Below, in pieces: positions 16,409-23,760 of a DNA stretch of 64,000 nt. The number at the start of each line of letters is the position of its first letter. Positions within the stretch are counted from its first letter, which is position 1. Position numbers and translations under genes: made by a program. The notes beneath the pieces were generated by a model. It did no database searches, had not been told where the DNA came from, and worked only from the letters and a program-made list of their open reading frames with translations. The DNA comes from Mesonia hippocampi (GTDB lineage Bacteria; Bacteroidota; Bacteroidia; Flavobacteriales; Flavobacteriaceae): the NCBI RefSeq assembly GCF_014197445.1, contig NZ_JACIFO010000010.1, positions 1 to 64,000 of the forward strand, written 5' to 3'.

Positions 16409-16423
16409 TCCCTCTTTCTCCGC
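16409..16423 (+). repeat. attR, right 15-bp att core
   Basis: Exact copy of the tRNA-Ser 3' end core TCCCTCTTTCTCCGC. The 9 bp TTTATTGTT at 16396-16404 is the reverse complement of AACAATAAA at 6513-6521, so in the excised circle the core would be flanked by an inverted repeat. Confidence 0.88.
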
Positions 16424-16445
16424 TTTGAGATTAGCAAATCTCACC

Positions 16446-16482
16446 AAAACCCTTTGAAACGTATGTTTTAAAGGGTTTTTTA
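16446..16482 (+). terminator. Displaced original terminator of tRNA-Ser
   Basis: AAACCCTTT (16447-16455) pairs with AAAGGGTTT (16470-16478), with an inner GAAAC/GTTTT stem, then a T run. It directly follows attR with no gene in front of it on this strand, as expected if it served tRNA-Ser before insertion. Confidence 0.75.
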
Positions 16483-16540
16483 GTTTCTATAAAATAGCAA
16501 AAAGTGTTGTATTATAGGGGATCATTCCCAAAAGTTGTGT

Positions 16541-16759
16541 TTAAGCAAAAATTGTAGTTAATCTATAAAGGAAGAATTCTACATTTTTCACTCCTCTAAA
16601 TTGTGCTCTGAACGCTTTTATTTTAGCATTGAAAGATTCAGTTCTACTTCCTTTACAAGGTATTTTGAAGATGCTTTTAACTTGTTCCAATGTTTTTGTA
16701 AAAAATATTGGAGGTACATTGGACTCACCTTGTACTTGCCTAAGCTTTTGTAAAGACAC
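16541..16759 (-). pseudogene. Transposase remnant (ISL3 group, ISAon1-like)
   Basis: A 72-residue C-terminal fragment of an IS transposase. The tell-tale stretch is SRTESFNAKIKAFRAQFRGV followed by FFLYRLTTIFA, the conserved end of ISAon1-type transposases. The catalytic part is missing. GGGATCATTCCCAAAAGTTG near 16517-16537 may be what is left of a terminal inverted repeat. The relic lies between the displaced tRNA terminator and the tRNA-Lys genes. Confidence 0.75.
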
Positions 16760-16800
16760 TAAGACCTAGAAAATATTCTTGAGCTTGTTTTATTTTAGAG

Positions 16801-16836
16801 AATAAAAAAAGGCAAATTTTAATATTAAAATTTGCC
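16801..16836 (-). terminator. Terminator of the tRNA-Lys operon
   Basis: A perfect inverted repeat GGCAAATTTT / AAAATTTGCC (16811-16836), with a T run on the minus strand (A run 16803-16810 on plus), 8 bp after the second tRNA-Lys. Confidence 0.85.
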
Positions 16837-16844
16837 TTAAAAAG

Positions 16845-16917
16845 TGATCTGGCTGGGGCTCGAACCCAGGACCCTCTCCTTAAAAGGGAGATGCTCTACC
16901 AACTGAGCTACCAGATC
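16845..16917 (-). tRNA. tRNA-Lys (anticodon TTT), copy 2
   Basis: A 73-nt cloverleaf, acceptor GATCTGG/CCAGATC, T arm GGGTTCGAGCCCC, anticodon loop CTTTTAA. Mature sequence is identical to the copy at 16951-17023. CCA is not encoded. The two are co-transcribed on the minus strand. Confidence 0.96.
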
Positions 16918-16950
16918 TAATTTTTTATATAAAAGAACAATTTTTTTAAG

Positions 16951-17023
16951 TGATCTGGCTGGGGCTCGAACCCAGGACCCTCTCCTTAAAAGGGAGATGC
17001 TCTACCAACTGAGCTACCAGATC
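16951..17023 (-). tRNA. tRNA-Lys (anticodon TTT), copy 1
   Basis: Identical 73-nt tRNA-Lys, 33 bp upstream of the second copy. It is the promoter-proximal gene of the pair. Confidence 0.96.
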
Positions 17024-17060
17024 ATCGCTAACGTTTTTATTAATTGCGCCAACGCGGGTG

Positions 17061-17068
17061 CAAATATA
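17061..17068 (-). promoter_or_regulatory. -7 box of tRNA-Lys promoter
   Basis: CAAATATA on the plus strand reads TATATTTG on the minus strand, followed by CACCCGC, 38 bp before the first tRNA-Lys. Confidence 0.65.
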
Positions 17069-17154
17069 TAACCTATATTTAATTTTACAAGGCAAAAAAC
17101 AGATATTTTTTAAATTATCTTTCATAAATTCGTTTGTTAGAAAAAAGAAAGTAT

Positions 17155-17667
17155 ATGAAAACAATATTGTGTGGATATATGGGTGCAGGTAAATCTACTC
17201 TAGGCGAGCAACTTGCAAAATTTTCTGGGGTTAAGTTTTACGATTTAGATCATGAAATAGAAAAGCAAGAGGGCAAAAAAATTTCTGAAATTTTTTCAAA
17301 AAAAGGCGAAATTTATTTTAGAAAAGTAGAAAACGAGGTGCTAAAAGTTTTTTTAAACAGAAAAGAAAACTATGTTTTGGCGCTAGGAGGAGGAACTCCT
17401 TGCTATGCAAATAACCTTTCTTTGATAAAAGAAAACCCAAACACACAACTAATTTATTTAAAACTAAGCATAGCAGAACTTACCGAAAGGTTGTTTTTAG
17501 ACAGTTATAGGCGTCCGTTGATACAACACCTTACTAATAGAGAGAATTTAGAAGATTTTATAAGAAAACACCTGTTTGAAAGGCAACAATATTACATGCA
17601 AAGCCACAAGATTATTGCGGTTGCACAGAAAACAATTCCAGATTTAATCGAAGAGATCTTAGAATAA
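17155..17667 (+). CDS. aroK: Shikimate kinase
   Basis: Phosphorylates shikimate with ATP in the pathway to chorismate, which feeds aromatic amino acids and, in this genome, menaquinone. The 170-residue product shows Walker A GYMGAGKST (7-15), the shikimate-binding DLD of FYDLDHEIE, FRKVENEVL with the conserved Arg, GGGTPC, and the lid RRPL. I chose the ATG at 17155 because the Walker A motif then falls at the usual position; the upstream extension is 7 residues. Its 3' end overlaps the convergent phosphoribosyltransferase gene by 9 bp. Confidence 0.96.
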   Translation: MKTILCGYMGAGKSTLGEQLAKFSGVKFYDLDHEIEKQEGKKISEIFSKKGEIYFRKVENEVLKVFLNRKENYVLALGGGTPCYANNLSLIKENPNTQLIYLKLSIAELTERLFLDSYRRPLIQHLTNRENLEDFIRKHLFERQQYYMQSHKIIAVAQKTIPDLIEEILE

Positions 17668-18168
17668 TAAAACCTTACTGTCTGTATCGGTAAAATTTAC
17701 TTGCACTGTTTCATTTAATGAGGTAGAGAGCGAAATTCCTTTAAAATCGGCATTGATGGGGAATTTTTTATGACTTCGGTCTACCAAAACTGCGGTTTGA
17801 AGTTTTTTTACAGGAACTTCTAGAAAATGCTTGCAACCATACATAAGCGTAGCACCAGAGTTCAAAACATCATCGATAATAACAATACTTTTATCTTGGT
17901 ATTGCGTAGGGGTGAGCGATGTTTTTATTTGGTCGGAAAGAGGAGCGGTTTTGTTTATTTCTACCTTACATAATAAGGTTTGTAAAGACGATATTTCTTG
18001 CAGCATAGCGTTTAGTTTTTGTGCTAGTTTATAACCACTTTTGGTAATGCCAGCCAAAATTATTTCCTTTTCCGCTATATTGTTTTCGTAGATTTGGTAG
18101 GCTATACGACGTGTTTTTTGCTCTATTTGTTTGTGATTTAATATAAGTATACCTGTGGTTGCAGCCAT
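17659..18168 (-). CDS. PyrR-like phosphoribosyltransferase
   Basis: A 169-residue type I phosphoribosyltransferase. The PRPP-binding loop is SIVIIDDVLNSGAT (94-107). The C-terminal LVDRSHKKFPINADF resembles the LVDRGHRELPI region of PyrR, so uracil phosphoribosyltransferase or PyrR-type activity is likely; many Bacteroidota proteins of this family have no tested role. Convergent 9-bp overlap with aroK. It is separated from the S4-domain gene upstream by 47 bp on the same strand, so the two may be co-transcribed. Confidence 0.88.
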   Translation of the reverse strand: MAATTGILILNHKQIEQKTRRIAYQIYENNIAEKEIILAGITKSGYKLAQKLNAMLQEISSLQTLLCKVEINKTAPLSDQIKTSLTPTQYQDKSIVIIDDVLNSGATLMYGCKHFLEVPVKKLQTAVLVDRSHKKFPINADFKGISLSTSLNETVQVNFTDTDSKVLLF

Positions 18169-18215
18169 GTTTTAATCAAATTTAGTAAAGGGTAAATATA
18201 TATAAATTGTTCTGC

Positions 18216-18599
18216 TTAATCTTTATCTTCTTCAGGATTATTTATCCAATCATCAATATCTCTTCGGTCTTTTTTAGTAGGGCGTCCCGTCCCTTTTTTA
18301 CGGTAATAGTCTTGAGAATATTTGAGTAAATCGAGTTTCTCTAGGTTTTCTTTTGGGGTAATATCGTGCATATAGATACTTACTAGCTTTGCCCCAACCC
18401 GAGAAGGAGGTAAATCTAGAATTTCTATTTTATAATTAATTTGGTTTTTTCTTACCTCAAGCACATCGCTTGGGTATACTTCTCGTGAAGGCTTTACAGC
18501 TTCTTTATTAATTTTTACTTGTCCGTTTTTACATGCTTTAGTGGCAATGCTTCGGGTTTTGAAGTAACGGACGCACCATAAGTATTTATCTACACGCAT
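18216..18599 (-). CDS. S4-domain RNA-binding protein (Hsp15-like)
   Basis: A 127-residue protein with an N-terminal S4 RNA-binding domain (MRVDKYLWCVRYFKTRSIAT, then ACKNGQVKINKEAVKPS, residues 1-50) and a basic tail GTGRPTKKDRRDIDDW. Hsp15 relatives bind stalled 50S subunits that carry nascent chain-tRNA and help recycle them. It lies upstream of the phosphoribosyltransferase on the same strand. Confidence 0.92.
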   Translation of the reverse strand: MRVDKYLWCVRYFKTRSIATKACKNGQVKINKEAVKPSREVYPSDVLEVRKNQINYKIEILDLPPSRVGAKLVSIYMHDITPKENLEKLDLLKYSQDYYRKKGTGRPTKKDRRDIDDWINNPEEDKD

Positions 18600-18673
18600 A
18601 ATCTTTATAAAACTTTAAGAAGAATAAACAAAAATAGAAGAAAATTGTATCTTGCACCACAAAAACAAGGCAA

Positions 18674-19603
18674 ATGAAAGTATTAAAATTTTTATTACCC
18701 ATTCTATGTATAGGAATTTTATCATGTAATAACGATGATGATGATAAAGGGAGTTCACCAAAACCAAGAGATGTACAAGAAGTTTATGAAGAAGATTTAG
18801 CTACAATCGAAGCTTATTTGGCAACACATTCTTTTCGTATAGAAAACAGTAATGACACAGGGAATTACAACCAAATTGTATTTGATACCATTGCAGGCGA
18901 TAATGCCAACGGAACTCCAATTAAAGAATCTGATTTCTTGAAAAGCAAAATGGTAGAATCTGGGAAATATAGCTTTAAATTATATTACTTATCTTTTCGT
19001 GAAGGGGCAGAAAGTGAATATAAGCCTACTATCGGAGACGATGCGGTAATAAGCTATAAAGGACAATTGACTAACGGTACGGCTTTTGACCAATTACAAA
19101 GTCCTAGCCGAGTAGACTTACCTGGCTTTATTGTAGGTTTTAGACAAGCTTTGATTGAATTTAGTGGGGCAACGGGATATCAAATAGAAAATGATGGTAG
19201 AATTAGCTTTAATGACGATTATGGTGTTGGAGCGGTATTTGTTCCTTCTGTTTTGGGGTACTTTAATTCAACATCGGCAACTATTCCTGCGTATGCGCCT
19301 TTAATTTTTAGCTTTCAGATGTATAAAGCATACCAAATGGATCACGATAATGACGGCATACCTTCTTACCTAGAAGATATTAACGGAAACGGTATTTTAC
19401 TTAAAGACTATGAAGATGATACCGATAAAAACGGTTACTTAAATTATCAAGATGCAGATGATGATGGAGATGGAACACCTACCAAAGATGAGATTGTTGT
19501 TGAAGATACCAACGGAAACGGAATTATAGAACCAGAAGAAATAAGTATGCCAGATACAAACGGGAATGGAACTCCAGATTATTTAGACCCTACTGTTTTT
19601 TAA
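18674..19603 (+). CDS. FKBP-type peptidyl-prolyl isomerase lipoprotein with TSP3-like tail
   Basis: A 309-residue lipoprotein. Lipobox LSC gives Cys18, followed by NNDDDD. An FKBP domain spans about 115-225 (GDDAVISYKGQLTNGTAFDQ, later GFRQALIEF, YGVGAVFVP, PLIFSFQMYK). The C-terminal ~85 residues are Asp/Asn-rich calcium-binding repeats of thrombospondin type 3 kind (DHDNDGIPSYLEDINGNG, DADDDGDGTPTKDEI). It probably helps protein folding at the outer membrane or periplasm, and relates to the gliding/secretion-associated FKBP lipoproteins of flavobacteria. A clear terminator follows; porQ is next but separate. Confidence 0.9.
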   Translation: MKVLKFLLPILCIGILSCNNDDDDKGSSPKPRDVQEVYEEDLATIEAYLATHSFRIENSNDTGNYNQIVFDTIAGDNANGTPIKESDFLKSKMVESGKYSFKLYYLSFREGAESEYKPTIGDDAVISYKGQLTNGTAFDQLQSPSRVDLPGFIVGFRQALIEFSGATGYQIENDGRISFNDDYGVGAVFVPSVLGYFNSTSATIPAYAPLIFSFQMYKAYQMDHDNDGIPSYLEDINGNGILLKDYEDDTDKNGYLNYQDADDDGDGTPTKDEIVVEDTNGNGIIEPEEISMPDTNGNGTPDYLDPTVF

Positions 19604-19623
19604 ATCATCAAAATAAAACAATG

Positions 19624-19655
19624 AAAAAAGCCTTGTTTTAGGACAAGGCTTTTTT
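19624..19655 (+). terminator. Terminator after FKBP lipoprotein gene
   Basis: AAAAAAGCCTTGT and ACAAGGCTTTTTT form a long stem around a 6-nt loop, 20 bp after the stop codon. Confidence 0.9.
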
Positions 19656-19711
19656 AGTAAAATAAAATGAAATAAATTACGTTTTTACTTCGTAAGAACA
19701 CGAGAATAAGA

Positions 19712-20731
19712 ATGCCGAAAGTAAGTATATTAAGTATTTTTTTATATTTCTTTACCTGTTACGCCTTTGCTCAAATAGGAGGGAAGCACACTTACCAGTT
19801 TTTAAATTTGGTAACCTCACCTAGACAGGCAGCTTTGGGCGGAAAAAACATAACCATTTACGATTATGATCCTACGGCAGGGATGTTTAACCCTGCAAAC
19901 ATCAATTACCAGATGGATAATCAGCTATCGGTAAATTATGCAGATTATTTAGGAGATGTAAATTACGGAACAGCTTCTTATGCCTATTTATTAGATCGGC
20001 GTACACAAGTATTACACACTGGCGTAACCTACCTAAATTACGGGAGTTTTGATGGTTATGATGAATTTGGAAATGCCACAGGAAGTTTTAGTGGAGGAGA
20101 AGCAGCAATATCTTTTGGATATGCCTACAATATTCCGTGGTCTAATTTTTATATTGGGGCTAATCTAAAGTTTATTTCTTCAAAGTTAGAATCTTATTCC
20201 TCTATTGGGATAGCTACAGATTTGGGAATTACTTATTATTATGAAGATTGGGATTTGGTTATCTCGGCAGTGGTTCGTAATGCAGGAACACAGCTAACCC
20301 CTTACCATGAAACCTACGAGAAGTTACCTCTCGATGTAATGTTTGGTATTTCGCAGCAGCTACGCGATGTACCTTTACGTTGGCACCTTACGTTAGATAA
20401 TCTTCAGCATTGGAATATAGCCTTTAGAAACACAAATCGAGATGAAACCTCGTTGGATGGAGAAGTAACCGCAGATAACCCTGGGTTTTTTAATAACATT
20501 CTAAGACATGCCATTGTTGGCGTAGAAATATTTCCCGAAAGCATTATCAACCTCAGGTTGGGTTATAATTTTAGGAGAGGAGAAGAATTGCGTATTTTAG
20601 AGCAACGCTCTTTTGCAGGATTAAGTGGTGGTTTTGCCATTAAACTTAATAAGCTACGGCTTAGTTATAGTTATGTGAAATATAACGGCGCTGCAAGTGC
20701 AAATTATTTCGGGCTTAATATAGCTTTATAA
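19712..20731 (+). CDS. porQ: Type IX secretion system protein PorQ
   Basis: A 339-residue outer-membrane beta-barrel-type protein of the PorQ/PorV group. It has an N-terminal signal peptide (about 1-20, ending FAQ), then the family-typical GGKHTYQFLNLVTSPRQAAL GG region and PTAGMFNPANI. In Porphyromonas gingivalis PorQ belongs to the attachment complex that anchors type IX cargo to A-LPS via PorU/PorZ. Its presence implies a working type IX secretion system elsewhere in the genome. Its 3' end overlaps the convergent esterase gene by 6 bp. Confidence 0.92.
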   Translation: MPKVSILSIFLYFFTCYAFAQIGGKHTYQFLNLVTSPRQAALGGKNITIYDYDPTAGMFNPANINYQMDNQLSVNYADYLGDVNYGTASYAYLLDRRTQVLHTGVTYLNYGSFDGYDEFGNATGSFSGGEAAISFGYAYNIPWSNFYIGANLKFISSKLESYSSIGIATDLGITYYYEDWDLVISAVVRNAGTQLTPYHETYEKLPLDVMFGISQQLRDVPLRWHLTLDNLQHWNIAFRNTNRDETSLDGEVTADNPGFFNNILRHAIVGVEIFPESIINLRLGYNFRRGEELRILEQRSFAGLSGGFAIKLNKLRLSYSYVKYNGAASANYFGLNIAL

Positions 20732-21388
20732 TTTCTCCGAAATTTCTTCTAAAAGCCTTCTATTTACTACGTGTTTTCCTTCAAAAGGAATTATTTCTAA
20801 ACGCTTCCCAAATAAATTTTCAGCTTGTTTTTGTTGTCCTTTTATACGTTCTGGGGTTAGGTACTCATCTTGTAAGCCGTACAGTAGCTTTACCTTTGTA
20901 TCTTGAGCTAAGTAGGCAAAGTCTTCGGCGGTTAACTCTGTAGGAATTCCACCAGAATGAATAATTAATGCATTACAGCTTATTTTTCTAGAGGCCATCC
21001 AGCGGGTAATTACCGATACGCCTTGAGAATAGCCCATAAAAATTACTTTTTTGGGATTGGCGTGATTAACTTCTGTTTTATAGACTTCATCCAAGTACGC
21101 CAATACATTTTGTATTTCGGTTTTAGTATTTTCTTTTGTAAGCCAAGAAGCTCCTACGTGTTTAAAGTCGGTTTTTTGATAATATTTTGCGGGAGCTTGC
21201 GGAGCAATAATGTAGTTTTTTTCTTTGTTTAATCCTACAAAATACCTTAAAAAATAACGACTTAAGTATCCGAGTCCGTGGCATACAAACCAAATGTTTT
21301 CTTGTGGAGAGTGTAAATTATTTAAGGTAGAATAGCTATTGGTAGTTGTGTAAGAAACCTGTTTCTCGGTAGAATTCATTCTGTGCAA
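20726..21388 (-). CDS. Alpha/beta-hydrolase (carboxylesterase/phospholipase type)
   Basis: A 220-residue cytoplasmic serine hydrolase. The nucleophile elbow is GYSQG (Ser121). Asp174 in YGLQDEYLTP and His206 in FEGKHVVN complete the triad. The wording of these motifs fits the YpfH/carboxylesterase branch. Substrate unknown. Start is uncertain: ATG at 21379 (MNST) is as likely as 21388, because the -7 box TATCTTTG (minus strand, 21402-21409) lies very close. Convergent with porQ and divergent from the menaquinone thioesterase gene. Confidence 0.88.
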   Translation of the reverse strand: MHRMNSTEKQVSYTTTNSYSTLNNLHSPQENIWFVCHGLGYLSRYFLRYFVGLNKEKNYIIAPQAPAKYYQKTDFKHVGASWLTKENTKTEIQNVLAYLDEVYKTEVNHANPKKVIFMGYSQGVSVITRWMASRKISCNALIIHSGGIPTELTAEDFAYLAQDTKVKLLYGLQDEYLTPERIKGQQKQAENLFGKRLEIIPFEGKHVVNRRLLEEISEKL

Positions 21389-21401
21389 TTTTGTATCTTT
21401 A

Positions 21402-21409
21402 CAAAGATA
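21402..21409 (-). promoter_or_regulatory. -7 box of esterase promoter
   Basis: CAAAGATA on the plus strand reads TATCTTTG on the minus strand, 13 bp before the first possible start codon. It forms a palindrome with TATCTTT at 21394-21400 on the plus strand. Confidence 0.5.
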
Positions 21410-21468
21410 AATTAAAAATTCTACAAGCGGTTTATCACGTTAAAGAATAACCATAAATATAAAATGTA

Positions 21469-21891
21469 ATGAAATATACACCAGCGGAAATTCTAACGCG
21501 TTTTGCTAAAATGCGTAAAAACACTTTAATGGAAACTTTAGATATAGAATATGTAGAAGTGGGAGAGAATTACCTAATAGGAAAAATGCCCGTAACCCCA
21601 AAAGTTCATCAACCCGATGGTGTTTTACATGGAGGAGCGATGGTTGCTTTAGCAGAAAGTGTAGGAAGCGCCGCAAGTTATGTTTTTTTAGATGCAGAAA
21701 ATCATTTTATTAGGGGGTTAGAAATTTCGGCAAACCATGTAAGAAGTGTCAAAGAAGGTTATGTGTATGCACGTGCCGAATTTTTGCATAAAGGCAGAAC
21801 TACTCAAGTTTGGGATATAAAACTTACCGATGAAGACCAAAAACTTATTTCTGCCGTAAAATTAACCACCATTACACTACCTAAAAAATAA
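21469..21891 (+). CDS. menI: Hotdog-fold thioesterase, likely DHNA-CoA thioesterase
   Basis: A 140-residue PaaI-type hotdog thioesterase. The catalytic region is HQPDGVLHGGAMVALAESVG, with the HGG-x4-L helix typical of the DHNA-CoA/4-hydroxybenzoyl-CoA group. Only 4 bp separate it from the isochorismate synthase gene, which supports a role in menaquinone synthesis: hydrolysis of 1,4-dihydroxy-2-naphthoyl-CoA. A general acyl-CoA thioesterase cannot be excluded without the context. Confidence 0.85.
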   Translation: MKYTPAEILTRFAKMRKNTLMETLDIEYVEVGENYLIGKMPVTPKVHQPDGVLHGGAMVALAESVGSAASYVFLDAENHFIRGLEISANHVRSVKEGYVYARAEFLHKGRTTQVWDIKLTDEDQKLISAVKLTTITLPKK

Positions 21892-21895
21892 GTTT

Positions 21896-23026
21896 ATGGA
21901 GTTTACCAACTTATTACAAAGCTTAAAATCACAATATCAACAAAAGTTACCTTTTGTAGTTTTTAGATTACCCGATAAGCATACGCATAGCGCTTATTTA
22001 CAAAAAGATGATACTTTACATAAACTAACAGATTTTAAGTCAAAAGGCTTTGTTTTTTCACCCTTTGACGCCCATGAAGACACTTTAATCTTCCCTATAA
22101 CCGAGTCTGTTTGTTTAGAAGCAGAAGCCGAAAAAAATGTGGCTGCAGAAAAATTAATAAAAACAACGCAGCCTATAGTTTTTGATGGAGAAGAAAAAAA
22201 GTTTCATAACGAGCTCGTAAAAAAAGCTATTGCGTATATGAAAGAAGGAACTAGCGAAAAAATTGTATTAGCACGTGTACAGGAGGTTACAAGTAAAAAA
22301 TCTGTGTTTGAAATATACCAAAACTTAACCGAACGCTACCCAACAGCATTTGTTTATTGTTGGTATCACCCTCAGGTAGGTTTATGGATGGGAGCAACCC
22401 CAGAAACACTAATACATACACAACGAACCAGCTTTAAAACAATGGCATTGGCAGGAACACAAGTTTATAAACCTACCAATCATTACTATTGGGGCGATAA
22501 AGAAAAAGAAGAACAAGCCATTGTAACCAGAAGCATTTTAAATGATTTAAAACAAACCGAAAATGTAACCTCTGTGATGACTTCGGCAACTTATACCCAC
22601 AGGGCAGGAAACGTAGTACACTTAAAAACAGATATAGAAGGTTTTTACAATGGGAAAGCAGAAACTTTACAAAATATAGTAGATAAATTACATCCTACAC
22701 CAGCCGTATGTGGGCTTCCTAAAACAGTTGCAAAACAGTTTATATTGAAGAATGAAAAAAAGTCAAGAAAATTCTATTCAGGCTATTTAGGCGAATTAAA
22801 TAAAGAGAGAGAAATTTCTAGAAACATAAAAAGTGTAGAACAACAAGCCTATAGAGCAAATCGTTTTAGTACCGATTTTTATGTGAATTTACGTTGTATG
22901 GAATGTTTTCCTTCCGAACAAAAATATAACCTATATGTAGGAGGAGGCATAACAACCGCTTCTAATCCAGAAGCAGAATGGACAGAGACCTTAAATAAAG
23001 CAAAAACATTAGCTAGTGTTATGTAG
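21896..23026 (+). CDS. menF: Isochorismate synthase
   Basis: Converts chorismate to isochorismate, the first committed step to menaquinone. The 376-residue product carries the chorismate-binding fold: KIVLARVQEV, WMGATPETLI, FKTMALAGTQ, the HPTPAVCGLPK segment, FYSGYLGEL and LYVGGGITTASNPEAEW. It follows the thioesterase gene by 4 bp in one operon. The next menaquinone gene, menD, is 5 kb away on the same strand, separated by accessory genes. Confidence 0.94.
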   Translation: MEFTNLLQSLKSQYQQKLPFVVFRLPDKHTHSAYLQKDDTLHKLTDFKSKGFVFSPFDAHEDTLIFPITESVCLEAEAEKNVAAEKLIKTTQPIVFDGEEKKFHNELVKKAIAYMKEGTSEKIVLARVQEVTSKKSVFEIYQNLTERYPTAFVYCWYHPQVGLWMGATPETLIHTQRTSFKTMALAGTQVYKPTNHYYWGDKEKEEQAIVTRSILNDLKQTENVTSVMTSATYTHRAGNVVHLKTDIEGFYNGKAETLQNIVDKLHPTPAVCGLPKTVAKQFILKNEKKSRKFYSGYLGELNKEREISRNIKSVEQQAYRANRFSTDFYVNLRCMECFPSEQKYNLYVGGGITTASNPEAEWTETLNKAKTLASVM

Positions 23027-23123
23027 TTCTGCTACGTATAAAAATAACCATAAACAGGGGTTTTTTAATAAGTGTTTAATTATAATTTTGTAATTATACT
23101 GAAAATTTATACCAAACTATTTT

Positions 23124-23732
23124 ATGAATACCACAGTAAAAGAATACCTAGACGGACTTAAAGATGCTTATTTAAAACACAACGGAAAAGAAGAATGGGA
23201 ATATTTCGAAAAAAATAGGCAAGGAGCTAAAAAAGAATATATCGATGAGTTAACGCAAATTTTTCCCGATATACCAAAATCCTTAATAAGCCTTTTACAA
23301 CATGTAGACGGAACCTATGGTCGAGAATATGCTGGAGAAACCATTTTGTTTTACATTTTTGGATCCGATGTTTTTCAGTACCCTTATTACCTCTTATCTT
23401 CTGAAGAAATAATACAAGGCAAAAATGCAGCTGATGATTATTCAGAATATATAGAAAGAGTGTATGAAGGTGTTGAAATTGATGATAAAATAACAAATAA
23501 AGTAAATGCCAATACTAAATGGCTTCACTTTTCCGACTGTATGAATAGTGGAGGAACCTCTCAGTTATTTATAGATTTTAGCCCTTCTTCAACAGGGAAA
23601 AAAGGACAAGTAGTACGCTTTTTACACGATCCAGATGAATTGAAAGTAATTGCTAATAGTTTTGATGATTACCTAAAAATGTTAATGAATAACGAGTATA
23701 ATTTTATTAACGAGCATAGCGTAGAGTACTAA
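23124..23732 (+). CDS. SMI1/KNR4 (SUKH) family protein
   Basis: A 202-residue cytoplasmic protein of the SUKH superfamily. The N-terminal helix and LISLLQHVDGTYGREY region, the central strand TILFYIFGSDV, and the C-terminal GQVVRFLHDPDELKVIANSF followed by DYLKML fit the family. SUKH proteins often act as immunity proteins against polymorphic toxins, but many Bacteroidota copies stand alone. No toxin gene is seen next to it; the following gene encodes a repeat lipoprotein 28 bp downstream. Confidence 0.82.
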   Translation: MNTTVKEYLDGLKDAYLKHNGKEEWEYFEKNRQGAKKEYIDELTQIFPDIPKSLISLLQHVDGTYGREYAGETILFYIFGSDVFQYPYYLLSSEEIIQGKNAADDYSEYIERVYEGVEIDDKITNKVNANTKWLHFSDCMNSGGTSQLFIDFSPSSTGKKGQVVRFLHDPDELKVIANSFDDYLKMLMNNEYNFINEHSVEY

Positions 23733-23760
23733 TTAATTTATACTATTCATCTTTAAAAAA

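Larger units (their letters stand above)
6498..16423. mobile_element. tRNA-Ser integrative element (~9.9 kb)
   Basis: Direct 15-bp repeats bound the element, one in the tRNA-Ser 3' end and one just outside the integrase gene. Inside are a tyrosine integrase, an excisionase-like HTH protein, a polymerase-like protein, an XRE repressor, an ImmA metallopeptidase operon, a lipoprotein and an unknown three-gene operon. Paired TTAGTCA repeats lie near both ends. A 9-bp inverted repeat (16396-16404 and 6513-6521) would flank the core in the excised circle. No conjugation genes are seen, so it is an integrative or mobilisable island rather than a full ICE. It carries its own terminator next to attL, and the host tRNA terminator has been displaced to just beyond attR. 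Confidence 0.88.

Noticed and set aside
16255-16437. Minus-strand reading frame of 60 codons across attR
   Set aside because: It covers the arm-type repeats and the att core and has no family resemblance; it is chance coding in non-coding element DNA.
16946-17164. 72-codon minus-strand reading frame over tRNA-Lys
   Set aside because: It runs through a tRNA gene and its promoter and resembles the usual false translation of a tRNA.
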